64,000 nt of DNA. It comes from Streptomyces sp. B1I3. Its GTDB lineage: Bacteria > Actinomycetota > Actinomycetes > Streptomycetales > Streptomycetaceae. The stretch lies in the NCBI RefSeq assembly GCF_030816615.1, contig NZ_JAUSYD010000001.1:5354501-5418500 (forward strand). Reading direction: 5' to 3'. Made by a program: the position numbers and the translations under genes. This document shows, in pieces, positions 27,879-37,122 of the stretch (the first letter of the stretch is position 1; the number at the start of each line of letters is the position of its first letter). The notes under the pieces are model-generated. The model made no database searches. It saw nothing but the letters and a program-made list of their open reading frames with translations, and had not been told where the DNA came from.

Positions 27879-28925
27879 GTGAGGGACACACGAGAGAGCC
27901 GGCTGCTCCTGGTGCTGCTGATCGCCATCGCATTCGCCCTGATCACGGTCGATATCCGCGGTGGTGAGGAGTCGCCGGTGGACGGGGCCCGGCAGGCCGC
28001 CGCCACGGCCTTCGGGCCGGTCGAGAACGGAGTCGCGGCCGCGGTGGACCCGGTGGGCAACGCCATCGGCGCCGTACGGGACTCCGGCGACCGGCACGAC
28101 CGGATCGCGGTTCTGGAGCGCGAGAACGCAGAGCTCAAGACGAGGCTCGGCAGCGACGACCGCACCGGCAGCAAGGTGCGCCAGCTCGACAGCATGCTGA
28201 AGAGCGCCGGGGCCGGCCAGTACGGCATCAAGGCCGCCGAAGTCATCGCCATAGGAGCGGCCCAGGGCTTCTCCTGGACGATCACCATCGACGCCGGTGC
28301 CGCCGACGGCCTCAAGCGCGACATGACCGTAATCAACGGGGAGGGCCTCGTCGGCCGGGTCACCACGGTGGGCCCGAACACGGCGACCGTGCTGCTGGCC
28401 AACGACCCCGACTTCACCGTCGGCACGCGGATGGAGAAGACCGACGAGCTCGGTTTCGCCACCGGCCAGGGATCCCGGCCGCTGTCCGTCCAGTTCCTCA
28501 ACGGCAAGGCCAAGGTGAGCAAGGGCGACCGGCTCGTCACGTTCGGCTCCAGCAAGGACAAGCCCTTCGTGCCCGGCGTCCCGGTCGGCGAGGTCGTCCG
28601 CGTCGATCCGTCCGGCGGTGACCTCACCCGGACCGTCTACGTGCGTCCGTTCGTCGGCTTCACCAAGCTCGACATCGTCGGCATCGTCGTCCAGGCGCCT
28701 CGCGAGAATCCGCGCGACATGGTCCTGCCGAAGCAGCCCAAGAAGCCGGAGAAGCCCAAGCCCACCCCCACCGTCACCGTCACCGCCCAGCCGAACGGGG
28801 ACCTCGTGGACGCCGACGGCAAGGTGGTCGGCAACATCAACGAGAAGCCCGACGCGGAGGCCGGCGGCAGCGCCTCCCCGGATGCCGCCACAGACGCCGG
28901 TGACGCGGCAAACGAGCAGAGGTAG
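27879..28925 (+). CDS. mreC: Rod-shape/spore-wall protein MreC
   Basis: 348 residues with one N-terminal membrane helix (RLLLVLLIAIAFALITVDI, residues about 8-26), a coiled coil (AVLERENAELKTRLGS, near 85-100), and the extracytoplasmic beta-domains (VINGEGLVGRVTTVGPNTATVLLANDPDF; VTFGSSKDKPFVPGVPVGEV). A Pro/Lys-rich then Asp/Ala-rich tail of about 70 residues follows. It bridges MreB and wall synthases outside the membrane. GTG start. mreD begins 11 bases after its stop. Confidence 0.95.
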   Translation: MRDTRESRLLLVLLIAIAFALITVDIRGGEESPVDGARQAAATAFGPVENGVAAAVDPVGNAIGAVRDSGDRHDRIAVLERENAELKTRLGSDDRTGSKVRQLDSMLKSAGAGQYGIKAAEVIAIGAAQGFSWTITIDAGAADGLKRDMTVINGEGLVGRVTTVGPNTATVLLANDPDFTVGTRMEKTDELGFATGQGSRPLSVQFLNGKAKVSKGDRLVTFGSSKDKPFVPGVPVGEVVRVDPSGGDLTRTVYVRPFVGFTKLDIVGIVVQAPRENPRDMVLPKQPKKPEKPKPTPTVTVTAQPNGDLVDADGKVVGNINEKPDAEAGGSASPDAATDAGDAANEQR

Positions 28926-28936
28926 AGCTGATCCCC

Positions 28937-29596
28937 ATGCCCTTCAACCGGACACTGCTCTCCGTCGCCCTGGTCGTCGTCGCTCTTGTCGTCCAGGTCT
29001 CGGTACTCGCGCGCCTGCAACTCCCCGGCGCCACGCCTGATCTGCTGCTCCTCGTCGTCCTCGGACTCGCGTTCGTGTACGGCCCCGTCAGCGGCTCCCT
29101 CATCGGCTTCGGCGCGGGGCTCCTCGCCGACCTGGCACCGCCCGCCGACCACGCCGCCGGACGCTACGCCCTCGTGCTCTGCGTCATCGGGTACGTCGCC
29201 GGAATGGCCCGGCCCGAGAACGGCCAGCTCAAGTCGGCGTTCACCCCCATGGCCTTCGTCGTCGCCGCGGCGATCGGATCGACGCTGCTCTACGCGGGTG
29301 TCGGCTCCCTCGTCGGTGACACGGCCGCCCGCCATGTCGGCCTGGGCAGCCTGCTGTTCACCGCCGTGGTGTACGACCTGCTCCTCGCGCCGTTCACCGT
29401 TCCGCTGATCATGGCGCTGGCCAGACGCACCGAGAACGACCCGGTCGCCGACGCCGGCGGCGGGGACGTCGCCGCGGGCTGGCTGGCCTCCGGCACCGGG
29501 CTGCGGATCGGCAGCCAGCGGGGCGGGATGCGCCTGAGGGCAGCCCGCAGCCGCGCCGCACGCGCAGGACGGATCAAGGGGGTCAAGCGACTGTGA
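28937..29596 (+). CDS. mreD: Rod-shape/spore-wall protein MreD
   Basis: 219 residues with about five or six membrane helices (LLSVALVVVALVVQVSVLA; DLLLLVVLGLAFVYG; IGFGAGLLADLAPP; AFVVAAAIGSTLLYAGVGS; FTAVVYDLLLAPFTVPLIMAL) and a basic C-terminus (RLRAARSRAARAGRIKGVKRL). PGATPDLLLL...GSLIGFGAGLLADLAPP is the MreD core. It recruits PBP2 to the Mre complex. Tightly placed between mreC and pbp2. Confidence 0.93.
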   Translation: MPFNRTLLSVALVVVALVVQVSVLARLQLPGATPDLLLLVVLGLAFVYGPVSGSLIGFGAGLLADLAPPADHAAGRYALVLCVIGYVAGMARPENGQLKSAFTPMAFVVAAAIGSTLLYAGVGSLVGDTAARHVGLGSLLFTAVVYDLLLAPFTVPLIMALARRTENDPVADAGGGDVAAGWLASGTGLRIGSQRGGMRLRAARSRAARAGRIKGVKRL

Positions 29597-29669
29597 CGCC
29601 GCAGCAGCACCGGACGGCCACCGGGGGCGACCCCCGTACGCCCGGCCGGCCCACCACCGGGGGCGCCCC

Positions 29670-31847
29670 GTGAGCAACATCCCGGAGACCGGACGGACCC
29701 CGCGGGTCCGGATCCGGCTCGTCGTCATCCAGGTCCTCGTCTTCTCCCTGCTCCTGACGCTCGGCGGCCGGCTCTGGTACCTCCAGATCCGCAACGGCCA
29801 GGAGTACACGGACGAGGCCAAGAACAACCACGTCCAGCAGGTCGTGCAGCCGGCCGTCCGCGGCTCCATCCTGGACGCGCGCGGCGTGCCCCTCGCCGAC
29901 AACGAGACCCGCCTCGTCGTCTCCGCCAGCCGCACCGAGCTGATGAAGATGAAGGACGACGGCGTCGCCGTCCTCACCCGGCTCGCCGACGTCCTGGACA
30001 TGCAGCCCAAAGAGGTCCAGGACAAGGTCCGGCTCTGCGACTCCAAGACCCCGCAGCCCTGCTGGAACGGCTCGCCGTACCAGCCCATCCCGGTCACCGA
30101 CGAGGCCACCACCCAGCAGGCCCTCACGATCCGTGAGCGCGCCGAGGACTTCCCCGGCATCACCGCCGAGCCCACCGCCGTACGCCGCTACGCCGCACCC
30201 GGCAAGGCCAACACCGCGCAGGTCCTCGGCTACCTCTCGCCGGTCACCGACGAAGAGGTGACCAAGGCCCAGGACACCGACTCGCCCTACCTGCGCTCCG
30301 ACCAGGTCGGCCGCTCCGGCCTGGAGCGCACGTACGACAAGGAACTGCGCGGCAAGGCGGGCGTCACCCGGTACGAGGTCGACAACCTCGGCCGTGTCAT
30401 CGGCCAGGCGAAGAACGACGAGGCGGAGCCCGGGGCGAGCGTCGTCACCTCCATCGACGCCCGGGTCCAGGCCGTCGCCGAGTACGAGCTCAACAAGGCC
30501 ATGGAGACGGCCCGCAAGGAGATGGACCGCAACACCAACGAGTTCTACAAGGCCGACTCGGGCGCCGTCGTCGTCATGGAGGCCAAGACCGGCCGCATCG
30601 TCTCGATGGCGTCGCTGCCGACCTACGACCCCAACGCCTGGATCGGCGGTATCTCCGCCAAGGACTACGCGAAGCTCACCGGCAAGAAGTCCAACTTCCC
30701 GCTGCTGAACCGCGCCATCCAGGGCACCGCCGCCCCCGGCTCCATCTTCAAGGTCATCTCCTCGACGGCCGCGGTCAACGCCGGGTACCCGTTCGACGGC
30801 AACTACCCGTGCCCCAGCTCGTACAACGTCGGCGGCCAGACCTTCAAGAACTTCGAGTCCCAGGGGTACGGCAGCATCAGCATCGGCCGCGCCCTCGAGG
30901 TCTCCTGCGACACCGTCTACTACGGCCTGGCGCACAGGGAGTGGCTGAAGGACGGCGGCAACAAGCCCAAGAAGAACCCCGGTGACTGGTTCTACAAGAC
31001 CGCCCACCAGTTCGGCCTCGGCAAGGAGACCGGCATCGACCTCCCCAACGAGGTCCCCGGACGGGTCCCCGACCGCAAGTGGAAGCAGGACTTCTACGAC
31101 GCGAACAAGACCTCGTGGTGCAAGCAGGGCAAGAAGGACGGCACGTACGTCGAGAAGATCGCGTACGAAGGCTGCGTCGAGGGTTACAAGATGCGTGCCG
31201 GTGACTCCGTCAACTACTCGATCGGCCAGGGCGACACCCTCGTCACCCCGATCCAGATGGCGACCATCTACGCCGCGATCTCCAACGGCGGCACGCTGTA
31301 CGACCCCACCGTGGGCAAGGCCGTGGTCAGCGGAGACGGCAAGACCGTCCAGGAGATCAAGCCGCAGGCACACGGCAAGCTGCCCTTCAAGGGAGACACG
31401 CGCGACAAGATAGACCAAGCCCTCGCGGGAGTCGCGACCCGGGGCAGCGCCGCCTGGCGATTCGGCGGATGGCCCCAGGACAAGATCCCGATGCACGCCA
31501 AGACGGGAACGGCCGAGGTCTACGGCAAGCAGACGACCTCCTGGTTCGCCACATACACCAAGGACTACTCGATCGTCATGACGATCTCCCAGGGCGGTAC
31601 GGGCTCCGGGGCGTCCGGGCCCGCCGTGCGCAACATCTACAACGCGCTCTACGGACTCGACGCAAAGGGGAAGCAGAACCTCAAGAAGGCCCTTCTGCCC
31701 AAGCCCCAGGCGACCCTGCCGAAGATCCAGCCGGACGGCACGATCGACGCACCGAAGGTCACGCCGTACGCCCCCGAGCCGCCGGCCGACGAAGGCACGC
31801 AGGCACTCGCGGGTGCGCTCGCCGGGGCTCCGGGGAGGCGGGACTGA
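29670..31847 (+). CDS. mrdA: Class B penicillin-binding protein 2 (transpeptidase)
   Basis: A 725-residue peptidoglycan transpeptidase with one N-terminal membrane helix (LVVIQVLVFSLLLTLGGRLWY, near 12-32), a PBP dimer/pedestal domain (RGSILDARGVPLADN), and the transpeptidase domain. The active Ser is in GSIFK (about residue 356), the second motif is SCD (about 411), and KTG is in HAKTGTAE (about 610). It crosslinks peptidoglycan together with the glycosyltransferase RodA encoded next. The stop overlaps the rodA ATG (TGATG), implying translational coupling. Confidence 0.96.
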   Translation: MSNIPETGRTPRVRIRLVVIQVLVFSLLLTLGGRLWYLQIRNGQEYTDEAKNNHVQQVVQPAVRGSILDARGVPLADNETRLVVSASRTELMKMKDDGVAVLTRLADVLDMQPKEVQDKVRLCDSKTPQPCWNGSPYQPIPVTDEATTQQALTIRERAEDFPGITAEPTAVRRYAAPGKANTAQVLGYLSPVTDEEVTKAQDTDSPYLRSDQVGRSGLERTYDKELRGKAGVTRYEVDNLGRVIGQAKNDEAEPGASVVTSIDARVQAVAEYELNKAMETARKEMDRNTNEFYKADSGAVVVMEAKTGRIVSMASLPTYDPNAWIGGISAKDYAKLTGKKSNFPLLNRAIQGTAAPGSIFKVISSTAAVNAGYPFDGNYPCPSSYNVGGQTFKNFESQGYGSISIGRALEVSCDTVYYGLAHREWLKDGGNKPKKNPGDWFYKTAHQFGLGKETGIDLPNEVPGRVPDRKWKQDFYDANKTSWCKQGKKDGTYVEKIAYEGCVEGYKMRAGDSVNYSIGQGDTLVTPIQMATIYAAISNGGTLYDPTVGKAVVSGDGKTVQEIKPQAHGKLPFKGDTRDKIDQALAGVATRGSAAWRFGGWPQDKIPMHAKTGTAEVYGKQTTSWFATYTKDYSIVMTISQGGTGSGASGPAVRNIYNALYGLDAKGKQNLKKALLPKPQATLPKIQPDGTIDAPKVTPYAPEPPADEGTQALAGALAGAPGRRD

Positions 31848-33037
31848 TGGCGGGCTTCTCCGTTTCGCGCTACGCCCCCGAGCGTTCCTTCCTCGCCAGG
31901 CTCACCGCCCGCGACTCCGTCGTACGGCGGCTGGACTGGCCGCTCCTCGGCTCGGCGATCGCCCTGTCGTTCATCGGGTCGCTGCTGGTCTGGTCGGCGA
32001 CCCGCGGCCGTGACTCGCTCACCCACGGCGACCCGTACTACTTCCTGTTCCGCCACGTCCTCAACACCGGCATCGGCCTGGCGCTGATGATCGGCACGGT
32101 CTGGCTCGGGCACCGCACCCTGCGGGGCGCCGTGCCGGTCCTCTACGGGATCTCCGTCCTGCTGGTCCTCGCGGTCCTCACCCCGCTCGGCGCCACCGTC
32201 AACGGCGCCCACGCCTGGATCATCATCGGCGGCGGCTTCTCCCTGCAGCCCTCCGAGTTCACGAAGATCACGATCATCCTGGGGATGGCGATGCTGCTCG
32301 CCGCCCGCGTCGACGCGGGCGACCAGCTGCACCCCGACCACCGGACGGTCGCCAAGGCGCTCGGTGTGGCGATCATCCCCATGGCGGTCGTCATGCTGAT
32401 GCCCGACCTCGGCTCCGTCATGGTCATGGCCGTCATCGTGCTCGGCGTCCTCCTCGCCTCCGGCGCGTCCAACCGATGGGTCTTCGGGCTCCTCGGCGCG
32501 GGCACGACGGGTGCCGTCGCGGTCTGGCAGCTCGGGCTGCTCGACGAGTACCAGATCGCCCGCTTCGCGGCCTTCGCCAACCCGGCGCTGGACCCCGCGG
32601 GCGTCGGCTACAACACGAACCAGGCCCGTATCGCGATCGGCTCCGGGGGGCTCACCGGGACCGGCCTGTTCAACGGCTCGCAGACCACGGGGCAGTTCGT
32701 CCCCGAACAGCAGACCGACTTCGTCTTCACGGTCGCAGGCGAGGAGCTGGGCTTCCTCGGCGCCGGGCTGATCCTCGTCCTGCTCGGTGTCGTCCTGTGG
32801 CGCGCCTGCCGCATCGCCCGCGAGACCACCGAGCTGTACGGCACCGTCGTGGCCGCCGGGATCATCGCCTGGTTCGCGTTCCAGTCCTTCGAGAACGTCG
32901 GGATGACGCTCGGCATCATGCCGGTGGCGGGGTTGCCGCTGCCCTTCGTCTCGTACGGCGGGTCGTCGATGTTCGCCGTCTGGGTGGCGATCGGACTGCT
33001 CCAGTCGATCCGGGTGCAACGACCGATAACTGCCTGA
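31847..33037 (+). CDS. rodA: SEDS glycosyltransferase RodA (Sfr-type)
   Basis: 396 residues with about ten membrane helices. SEDS-family landmarks are LGATVNGAHAWIIIGGGFSLQPSEFTK, MPDLGSVMVMAVIVLGVL, GYNTNQARIAIGSGGLTGTGLFNGSQT, PEQQTDFVFTVAGEELGFLGA and PLPFVSYGGSSM. It polymerises lipid II into glycan strands with its partner PBP2, and in Streptomyces it serves spore-wall synthesis. The ATG overlaps the PBP2 stop. Last gene of the mre operon. Confidence 0.96.
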   Translation: MAGFSVSRYAPERSFLARLTARDSVVRRLDWPLLGSAIALSFIGSLLVWSATRGRDSLTHGDPYYFLFRHVLNTGIGLALMIGTVWLGHRTLRGAVPVLYGISVLLVLAVLTPLGATVNGAHAWIIIGGGFSLQPSEFTKITIILGMAMLLAARVDAGDQLHPDHRTVAKALGVAIIPMAVVMLMPDLGSVMVMAVIVLGVLLASGASNRWVFGLLGAGTTGAVAVWQLGLLDEYQIARFAAFANPALDPAGVGYNTNQARIAIGSGGLTGTGLFNGSQTTGQFVPEQQTDFVFTVAGEELGFLGAGLILVLLGVVLWRACRIARETTELYGTVVAAGIIAWFAFQSFENVGMTLGIMPVAGLPLPFVSYGGSSMFAVWVAIGLLQSIRVQRPITA

Positions 33038-33077
33038 TCCGGTACACACCGCCCTGCATATCCGCCCCGGTCGCGGA

Positions 33078-33083
33078 TACATT
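33078..33083 (+). promoter_or_regulatory. -10-like TACATT before the CYTH-CHAD gene
   Basis: It ends 6 bases before the ATG, with no Shine-Dalgarno; a leaderless transcript is likely. Confidence 0.4.
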
Positions 33084-33089
33084 CGATGT

Positions 33090-34616
33090 ATGGCGGACTC
33101 CAAGCGAGAAATCGAGCGGAAGTACGAAGCCGCGACCGGCACCCGGCTGCCCGACCTGAGGAAGGTGGCCGGGGTCTCGGTCGTCGTCCACCGGGGCGTG
33201 AGCGAACTCGACGCCGTCTACCACGACACCCATGACTTCCGCCTGGCCGCGGACTCCCTCACCCTGCGGCGCAGGACCGGCGGGAGCGACGCCGGCTGGC
33301 ACCTCAAGTTCCCCGTCGCCCCCGGCGTCCGCGACGAGATCCAGGCCCCGCCGGCCGACGCACTCCCCGGCAGCCTCGCCGCGCTGCTCCGCTCCCGGGT
33401 CCGTGACGCGGACATCGTCCCCGTCGTCCGGCTCCGCACCAGCCGCGACATCCACCACCTCCTCGACGACGAGGGCGGCCTCCTCGCCGAGCTCAGCGTC
33501 GACAAGGTCCGCGCCGAGCGGCTTGTGCAGAGCGGCGGCCCCACGGTGGCCTGGACCGAGATCGAGGTCGAGCTCGCCGACGACGGCGACCCCGCGCTCC
33601 TGGACGCCGTCGAGAAGCGGCTGCGCAAGGCGGGGGTGCGGCCCTCGGCCTCCACCTCCAAGCTGGCCAGGGCCCTGGCCGAGACCGCACCGGACACCGC
33701 ACCCACAAGCAGGAGGGCGCAGGCGGCCCCGGTGACCGCGGGGGACCACGTCCTGGCCTACGTACGGCGGCAGGCGGAGGCGATCGTCGCCCTCGACCCG
33801 GAGGTACGGCGGGACCTGCCCGACTCCGTCCACCGGATGCGGGTCGCCACCCGCCGGCTGCGCAGCGCCTTCAAGACGTACCGTGCCCTTCTCGACCGGG
33901 CCGTCACCGATCCCATAGGCGACGAGCTGAAGTGGCTCGCCACCGAGCTCGGCGCCGGACGCGACCACGAGGTGCTCGACAAGCGCCTGCGCGCCCGGCT
34001 CGGCGCCGTCCCGCAGACCCTGCTGCTGGGCCCGGCCACCGCCAGACTGCACATCTGGTCGACCGCCCACGGCATCGAGTCCCGGGAGCGCGTCCTGGCC
34101 GTGCTGGACGGCGAGCGCTACCTCGCCCTCCTGGAGAGCCTCGACACACTCCTCACGAACCCGCCGCTGCGCAAGGCCGCTGGCCAAGCCCCCGCCAAGG
34201 CGCTGCCCCGGGCCGTCCTGAAGGACTACGAGCGCCTGGCCGCCCGGGTCGCCCACGCCTTCGAGCAGCCGCCCGGCCACGACCGGGACGTGGCGACGCA
34301 CGAGGCCCGCAAGGCAGCCAAGCGCGCCCGCTACGCGGCGGAGGCCGCCGGGCCCGCTCTCGGGAAGCCCGCCAAGAAGTTCGCCAAGCGGATGAAGGCC
34401 GTGCAGTCGGTGCTCGGCGACCACCAGGACAGCGTGGTGGCCCGCGACACCCTGCGCACCCTGGCCGTCAAGGCGCACACGGCGGGGGAGACAGCCTTCA
34501 CCTGGGGTCTGCTGTACGGGGAGGAGGAAGCGGCCGCCGCCGGCCGGGAGCGTGAACTGCCGCAGGTGTGGGCGAGGGCGTCGAGGCCCCGGCTGCGGGC
34601 GGCGCTGAAGGGCTGA
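33090..34616 (+). CDS. CYTH and CHAD domain protein
   Basis: 508 residues. The N-terminal CYTH (triphosphate tunnel) domain covers about 1-200 with the signature REIERKYE, HDTHDFRLAADSLTLRRRTG and AGWHLKFP; its EXEXK is present as EIERK. The C-terminal CHAD domain covers about 215-508, with DLPDSVHRMRVATRRLRSAFKTYR, THEARKAAKRARYAAEA and LGDHQDSVVARD, whose conserved histidines and basic residues bind polyphosphate. This suggests polyphosphate or triphosphate hydrolysis/binding on polyphosphate granules. Its last 49 bases precede a separate radical SAM gene. Confidence 0.9.
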   Translation: MADSKREIERKYEAATGTRLPDLRKVAGVSVVVHRGVSELDAVYHDTHDFRLAADSLTLRRRTGGSDAGWHLKFPVAPGVRDEIQAPPADALPGSLAALLRSRVRDADIVPVVRLRTSRDIHHLLDDEGGLLAELSVDKVRAERLVQSGGPTVAWTEIEVELADDGDPALLDAVEKRLRKAGVRPSASTSKLARALAETAPDTAPTSRRAQAAPVTAGDHVLAYVRRQAEAIVALDPEVRRDLPDSVHRMRVATRRLRSAFKTYRALLDRAVTDPIGDELKWLATELGAGRDHEVLDKRLRARLGAVPQTLLLGPATARLHIWSTAHGIESRERVLAVLDGERYLALLESLDTLLTNPPLRKAAGQAPAKALPRAVLKDYERLAARVAHAFEQPPGHDRDVATHEARKAAKRARYAAEAAGPALGKPAKKFAKRMKAVQSVLGDHQDSVVARDTLRTLAVKAHTAGETAFTWGLLYGEEEAAAAGRERELPQVWARASRPRLRAALKG

Positions 34617-34672
34617 GCACCGGGGTACGCTGGATGGTCACCCCTGCCGGTCCAGCTCACGAAAGTCCTCAG

Positions 34673-36598
34673 ATGTCTGCCGAGTCGGTCTTCCCACAGC
34701 TCGAAGCTCTGCTCCCGCATGTGCAGAAGCCCATCCAGTACGTCGGCGGTGAGCTGAACTCCACCGTCAAGCCGTGGGACGAATGCGACGTCCGCTGGGC
34801 ACTCATGTACCCGGACGCCTACGAGGTCGGGCTCCCCAACCAGGGCGTCATGATCCTCTACGAGGTGCTCAACGAGCGCGAGGGCGTCCTCGCCGAGCGC
34901 ACGTACAGCGTCTGGCCGGACCTCGAGGCGCTGATGCGCGAGCACGAGGTTCCCCAGTTCACCGTGGACAGCCACCGCCCCGTCGGCGCCTTCGACGTCT
35001 TCGGGCTCAGCTTCTCCACCGAGCTCGGTTACACCAACATGCTCACCGCACTGGACCTGGCGGGCATCCCGCTGGAGGCCAAGGACCGCACCGTCGATCA
35101 CCCGATCGTGCTGGCGGGCGGGCACGCCGCGTTCAACCCCGAGCCGATCGCGGACTTCATCGACTGCGCGGTCATCGGCGACGGCGAGCAGGCCGTCCTG
35201 GAGATCACCGAGATCATCCGCGCCTGGAAGGCCGAGGGCAGGCCGGGCGGCCGCGAGGAGGTCCTGTTCCGGCTCGCGAGGACCGGAGGCGTGTACGTCC
35301 CGGGCTTCTACGACGTCGAGTACCTCCCCGACGGCCGCATCGGCCGCGTCGTGCCCAACAAGTCCGGGGTGCCGTGGCGCGTGTCCAAGCACACCGTCAT
35401 GGACCTCGACGAATGGCCGTACCCCAAGCAGCCCCTCGTTCCGCTCGCCGAGACCGTCCACGAGCGGATGTCCGTGGAGATCTTCCGCGGCTGCACCCGT
35501 GGCTGCCGTTTCTGCCAGGCCGGCATGATCACGCGCCCCGTACGGGAGCGAAGCATCACCGGCATCGGCGAGATGGTCGAGAAGGGCCTCAAGGCCACCG
35601 GCTTCGAGGAGGTCGGCCTCCTCTCGCTCTCCTCCGCGGACCACAGCGAGATCGGTGACATCGCCAAGGGCCTCGCCGACCGGTACACCGAGGACAAGAT
35701 CGGCCTCTCCCTGCCCTCCACCCGTGTCGACGCGTTCAACGTCGACCTGGCCAACGAGCTGACCCGCAACGGCCGCAGGTCCGGGCTCACCTTCGCCCCC
35801 GAGGGCGGCTCCGAACGCATGCGCAAGGTCATCAACAAGATGGTCTCGGAGGAGGACCTGATCCGCACGGTCGCCACCGCGTACGGCAACGGCTGGCGCC
35901 AGGTGAAGCTGTACTTCATGTGCGGTCTGCCCACGGAGACCGACGAGGACGTCCTCCAGATCGGCGACATGGCGGTCAACGTGATCGCCAAGGGCCGCGA
36001 GGTCTCCGGCCAGAACGACATCCGCTGCACCGTGTCCATCGGCGGCTTCGTCCCCAAGCCGCACACCCCCTTCCAGTGGGCCCCGCAGCTCAGCGCCGAG
36101 GACACCGACGCCCGGCTGAAGAAGCTCCGGGACAAGATCCGCGACGACAAGAAGTACGGCCGGTCCATCGGCTTCCGCTACCACGACGGCAAGCCCGGCA
36201 TCGTCGAGGGCCTGCTCTCCCGCGGCGACCGCCGCGTCGGCTCGGTCATCCGTGCCGTCTACGAGGCCGGCGGCCGCTTCGACGGCTGGCGCGAACACTT
36301 CAGCTACGACCTGTGGATGAAGAGCGCCGAGAAGACGCTGCCCGGTTTCGGTGTGGACGTCGACTGGTACACCACCCGCGAGCGGACGTACGAGGAGGTC
36401 CTGCCGTGGGACCACCTGGACTCCGGCCTCGACAAGGACTGGCTCTGGGAGGACTGGCAGGACTCGCTCGACGAGACCGAGGTGGAGGACTGCCGCTGGA
36501 CCCCGTGCTTCGACTGCGGCGTGTGTCCTCAGCTCGACCTCGACATCCAGATCGGCCCCACCGGCAAGAAGCTCCTGCCGCTCACCGTGGTGAAGTAG
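34673..36598 (+). CDS. Radical SAM protein of the TIGR03960 type
   Basis: 641 residues with an N-terminal B12-binding-like domain (MYPDAYEVGLPNQGVMILYEVLN) and a radical SAM core with the iron-sulfur motif GCTRGCRFCQAG (CxxxCxxC, near residue 280). Further landmarks are TFAPEGGSERMRKVINK and a C-terminal cysteine cluster CFDCGVC that may hold a second cluster. Family members pair with DUF2344 proteins (next gene); RNA modification has been suggested, but the substrate is unknown. The ATG was chosen because the nearest -10-like site (TACGCT, 34626-34631) puts the transcript start after the earlier in-frame ATG at 34634. Confidence 0.9.
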   Translation: MSAESVFPQLEALLPHVQKPIQYVGGELNSTVKPWDECDVRWALMYPDAYEVGLPNQGVMILYEVLNEREGVLAERTYSVWPDLEALMREHEVPQFTVDSHRPVGAFDVFGLSFSTELGYTNMLTALDLAGIPLEAKDRTVDHPIVLAGGHAAFNPEPIADFIDCAVIGDGEQAVLEITEIIRAWKAEGRPGGREEVLFRLARTGGVYVPGFYDVEYLPDGRIGRVVPNKSGVPWRVSKHTVMDLDEWPYPKQPLVPLAETVHERMSVEIFRGCTRGCRFCQAGMITRPVRERSITGIGEMVEKGLKATGFEEVGLLSLSSADHSEIGDIAKGLADRYTEDKIGLSLPSTRVDAFNVDLANELTRNGRRSGLTFAPEGGSERMRKVINKMVSEEDLIRTVATAYGNGWRQVKLYFMCGLPTETDEDVLQIGDMAVNVIAKGREVSGQNDIRCTVSIGGFVPKPHTPFQWAPQLSAEDTDARLKKLRDKIRDDKKYGRSIGFRYHDGKPGIVEGLLSRGDRRVGSVIRAVYEAGGRFDGWREHFSYDLWMKSAEKTLPGFGVDVDWYTTRERTYEEVLPWDHLDSGLDKDWLWEDWQDSLDETEVEDCRWTPCFDCGVCPQLDLDIQIGPTGKKLLPLTVVK

Positions 36599-37122
36599 CC
36601 GTGGACCGGCGGGTGATGTAGCCCTGCCCGGGTGACAGCCCGGTGACGAAGGCCCAGACCGGGAACCCCCCGGTCCGGGCCTTCGCGTCTTGGCGCGGCA
36701 CGGACTACGACAGGGACCGGTAACCCACGCCGTACGGGTCCCGTCCGGCGTGGGTGACCGGCCGGCGCCGCTGCGACGTGGGTCCACCGGACGGTGTGCA
36801 CGCCGGTGGGGCGCGTCCTGCGGGCCGGGGTCCGGACGCCCGTCCGGCGGGCCGCCCTGGAAGCGGGGCGCGCGGTCCCGGAGACCCTGCGCACGGTGCG
36901 CCGCTGGGAACCGAAGGTCACAGAGGTACGGGAACTCGAGGGGTCGGCTGCGCGTACCCTGGGTAGGACAACGACTGTCCCCAGCGCGGCGCCCGCGCCC
37001 GAGATCTCCCCGCACGCCGGCACAACCGTCGAGCGGGGGTGAGCCGGAGCGGCACCCCGGGGCACCCTGTACTTCGTGGGCGGTACGCCACCGCGTCCGC
37101 CCCGCACCGAGGAGAAGAACCA
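36599..37122. other. Intergenic region between radical SAM and DUF2344 genes
   Basis: About 520 bases holding a terminator (36647-36685) and GC-rich sequence. A plus-strand frame from 36794 could encode about 82 arginine-rich residues, but it has no ribosome binding site or recognisable motif. Confidence 0.4.
36647..36685 (+). terminator. Radical SAM gene terminator
   Basis: A 17-bp stem CGAAGGCCCAGACCGGG / CCCGGTCCGGGCCTTCG with one A/C mismatch and a 5-base loop. Confidence 0.75.

Noticed and set aside
36794..37042. 82-codon plus-strand frame before the DUF2344 gene
   Set aside because: No ribosome binding site, Arg/Thr-rich composition expected by chance at this GC, and no recognised motif.
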